64,000 nt of DNA from Campylorhamphus procurvoides (taxonomy: Eukaryota > Chordata > Aves > Passeriformes > Dendrocolaptidae), in assembly GCA_013396655.1 (NCBI GenBank), contig WBMV01003298.1, positions 1,086,695 through 1,150,694 on the forward strand, read 5' to 3'. Under the pieces are notes generated by a model. It saw only the letters and a list, made by a program, of their open reading frames with translations. It did not search any database and was not told the origin of the DNA. This document shows, in pieces, positions 62,977-64,000 of this stretch. Positions within the stretch are counted from its first letter, which is position 1; every line of letters begins with the position of its first letter. Position numbers and translations under genes: made by a program.

Positions 62977-63265
62977 TCATATCTAATGAGCTGTAATAAT
63001 CAAGTACATATCTGCACACAGAGTATTTTAATAGCTAAGAAACCCTCACAGTCAAGAGTCAGTTTAGCTCTGTGGACAATTTTAATAGACACATTACTTT
63101 AGAAAAAGCCTTTACCATCTGTTCTGCCCTCTAATTACAAATGCAACAAGAATATAATTCACAATTGCATAATTAAAAAGACATAAGGAATTTAATGTAT
63201 GTCTCTGATCCCCTTTAATGTAGCTTCCATCTGTTATGTTTTCCTCTTGCTTTGTAGACCCCCTC

Positions 63266-63304
63266 AAAAAAGAAAAAAAAACCAAAAAAAAAAAAAAACA
63301 AGGA
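63266..63304 (+). repeat. A-rich tract (A6, A9 and A15 runs)
   Basis: Nearly pure A with isolated G and CC interruptions. It could be an old retroposon tail, but nothing recognisable precedes it. Confidence 0.85.
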
Positions 63305-64000
63305 AAACTTTCTTAAATTCTCCCCATTTGTGTTAGTTCCATAAAAGGTATTATTCATATAAGTAAGATTACTGAACATATGTGGAATGCATCAAAACGC
63401 AAGTGCCTGCCTGTCCCCTATAAGCTATTCTTATATATACACTTACAGAAAACGATAAACAATCCCTCCAGGTGTCTGGCATTGTGGACAGACAAAATGC
63501 TGTCAGACCTTCACAAATCAAGAACAATCAAATTTTTAAATCTGGGCCAGCTTCCATGTAGTCTAATAAAACAAGGCACTGAATGTCCTTAACTGCTTCA
63601 AGAGAATTAATTAATTTGAGAGAATGAAAGTGAAAATAAGGGAGAAAGTGGAAAATAAGGAGATACAATCCAGATACGGCAATTCAAAATAAACCTGCCA
63701 AGAGTACTTTATACAGTGTATCCAACAGAAAAAGCTGAAAAAAATCAAGCCCATAATATAAGGAATTCTACATAGTGTCACTACACTCACAACTCACCCA
63801 CATCATAAATTCAGTATCTTTATTATGCTCCTTCTAAAACATAGGTGCTAATATAACAAGAAGTTATATAATAAGGAAATTAGATGAGAGAAAACAAGGC
63901 AAATATGGAGTCACCTAGTTACAACTTGTATAGGACCCCTAAATTACGGTTTTATTCTAAGAAGAATGTGGTAGAGGTTCAGAGATTTTGAGATCAAATT

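Larger units (their letters stand above)
61386..64000. other. AT-rich noncoding stretch to the window end
   Basis: Holds the compound dinucleotide repeat at 62951 and the A-rich tract at 63266. The 87-codon frame at 61840-62103 shows no domain. No sign of a gene entering from the right edge was seen. Confidence 0.65.

Overview
The window reads as AT-rich nuclear DNA from a bird. I found no protein-coding gene, tRNA, rRNA, operon or CRISPR array that I can support. The bird call rests on several CR1 LINE fragments, two of them with the 3' tail typical of avian CR1 (ATTCYATGAT-like), and on one long terminal repeat of a type I know from avian genomes. Species cannot be read from the sequence; a passerine or other neoavian is plausible but unproven. 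Open reading frames are short (mostly 60 to 125 codons), overlap on both strands, match no family I recognise and look like chance frames in intergenic or deep-intronic DNA. || Layout: 1-12984 is unique AT-rich DNA with a few homopolymers, a short TA repeat and one splice-flanked 51-nt open segment at 9335. A decayed CR1 lies at 12985-13110, then an A/C-rich tract (13753), a perfect 13-bp hairpin (16048) and a block resembling conserved noncoding DNA (17270-17830). A second perfect 13-bp hairpin (19124) and a tandemly duplicated homeodomain-type motif (19582) follow. From 20.5 to 28.2 kb the sequence is plain apart from simple repeats. At 28182-28616 a minus-strand CR1 is interrupted by about 105 bp of unrelated sequence that ends at a single N. 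A small exon-like segment sits at 29930. An old CR1 lies at 33485-33665 and a better preserved one at 36030-36941. The latter carries a perfect 241-bp tandem duplication whose junction is a single N, probably an assembly error. || From 37 to 64 kb the sequence is again unique and AT-rich. It contains a possible noncoding exon (38298), blocks that look like constrained regulatory DNA (45650-46060, 48760-49035, 55540-55720), an AAT microsatellite (50263), a 39-nt exon-like segment with strong splice sites (52940) and one minus-strand solo LTR (60857-61385). || The most economical reading is a gene desert or a very long intron with scattered candidate enhancers and old retroelements. No undescribed multi-gene system is visible. 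The observations most worth checking are the two N-associated CR1 structures (assembly), the microexon-like segments (transcripts) and the candidate conserved blocks (alignment). All splice-site and conservation statements were made by eye.
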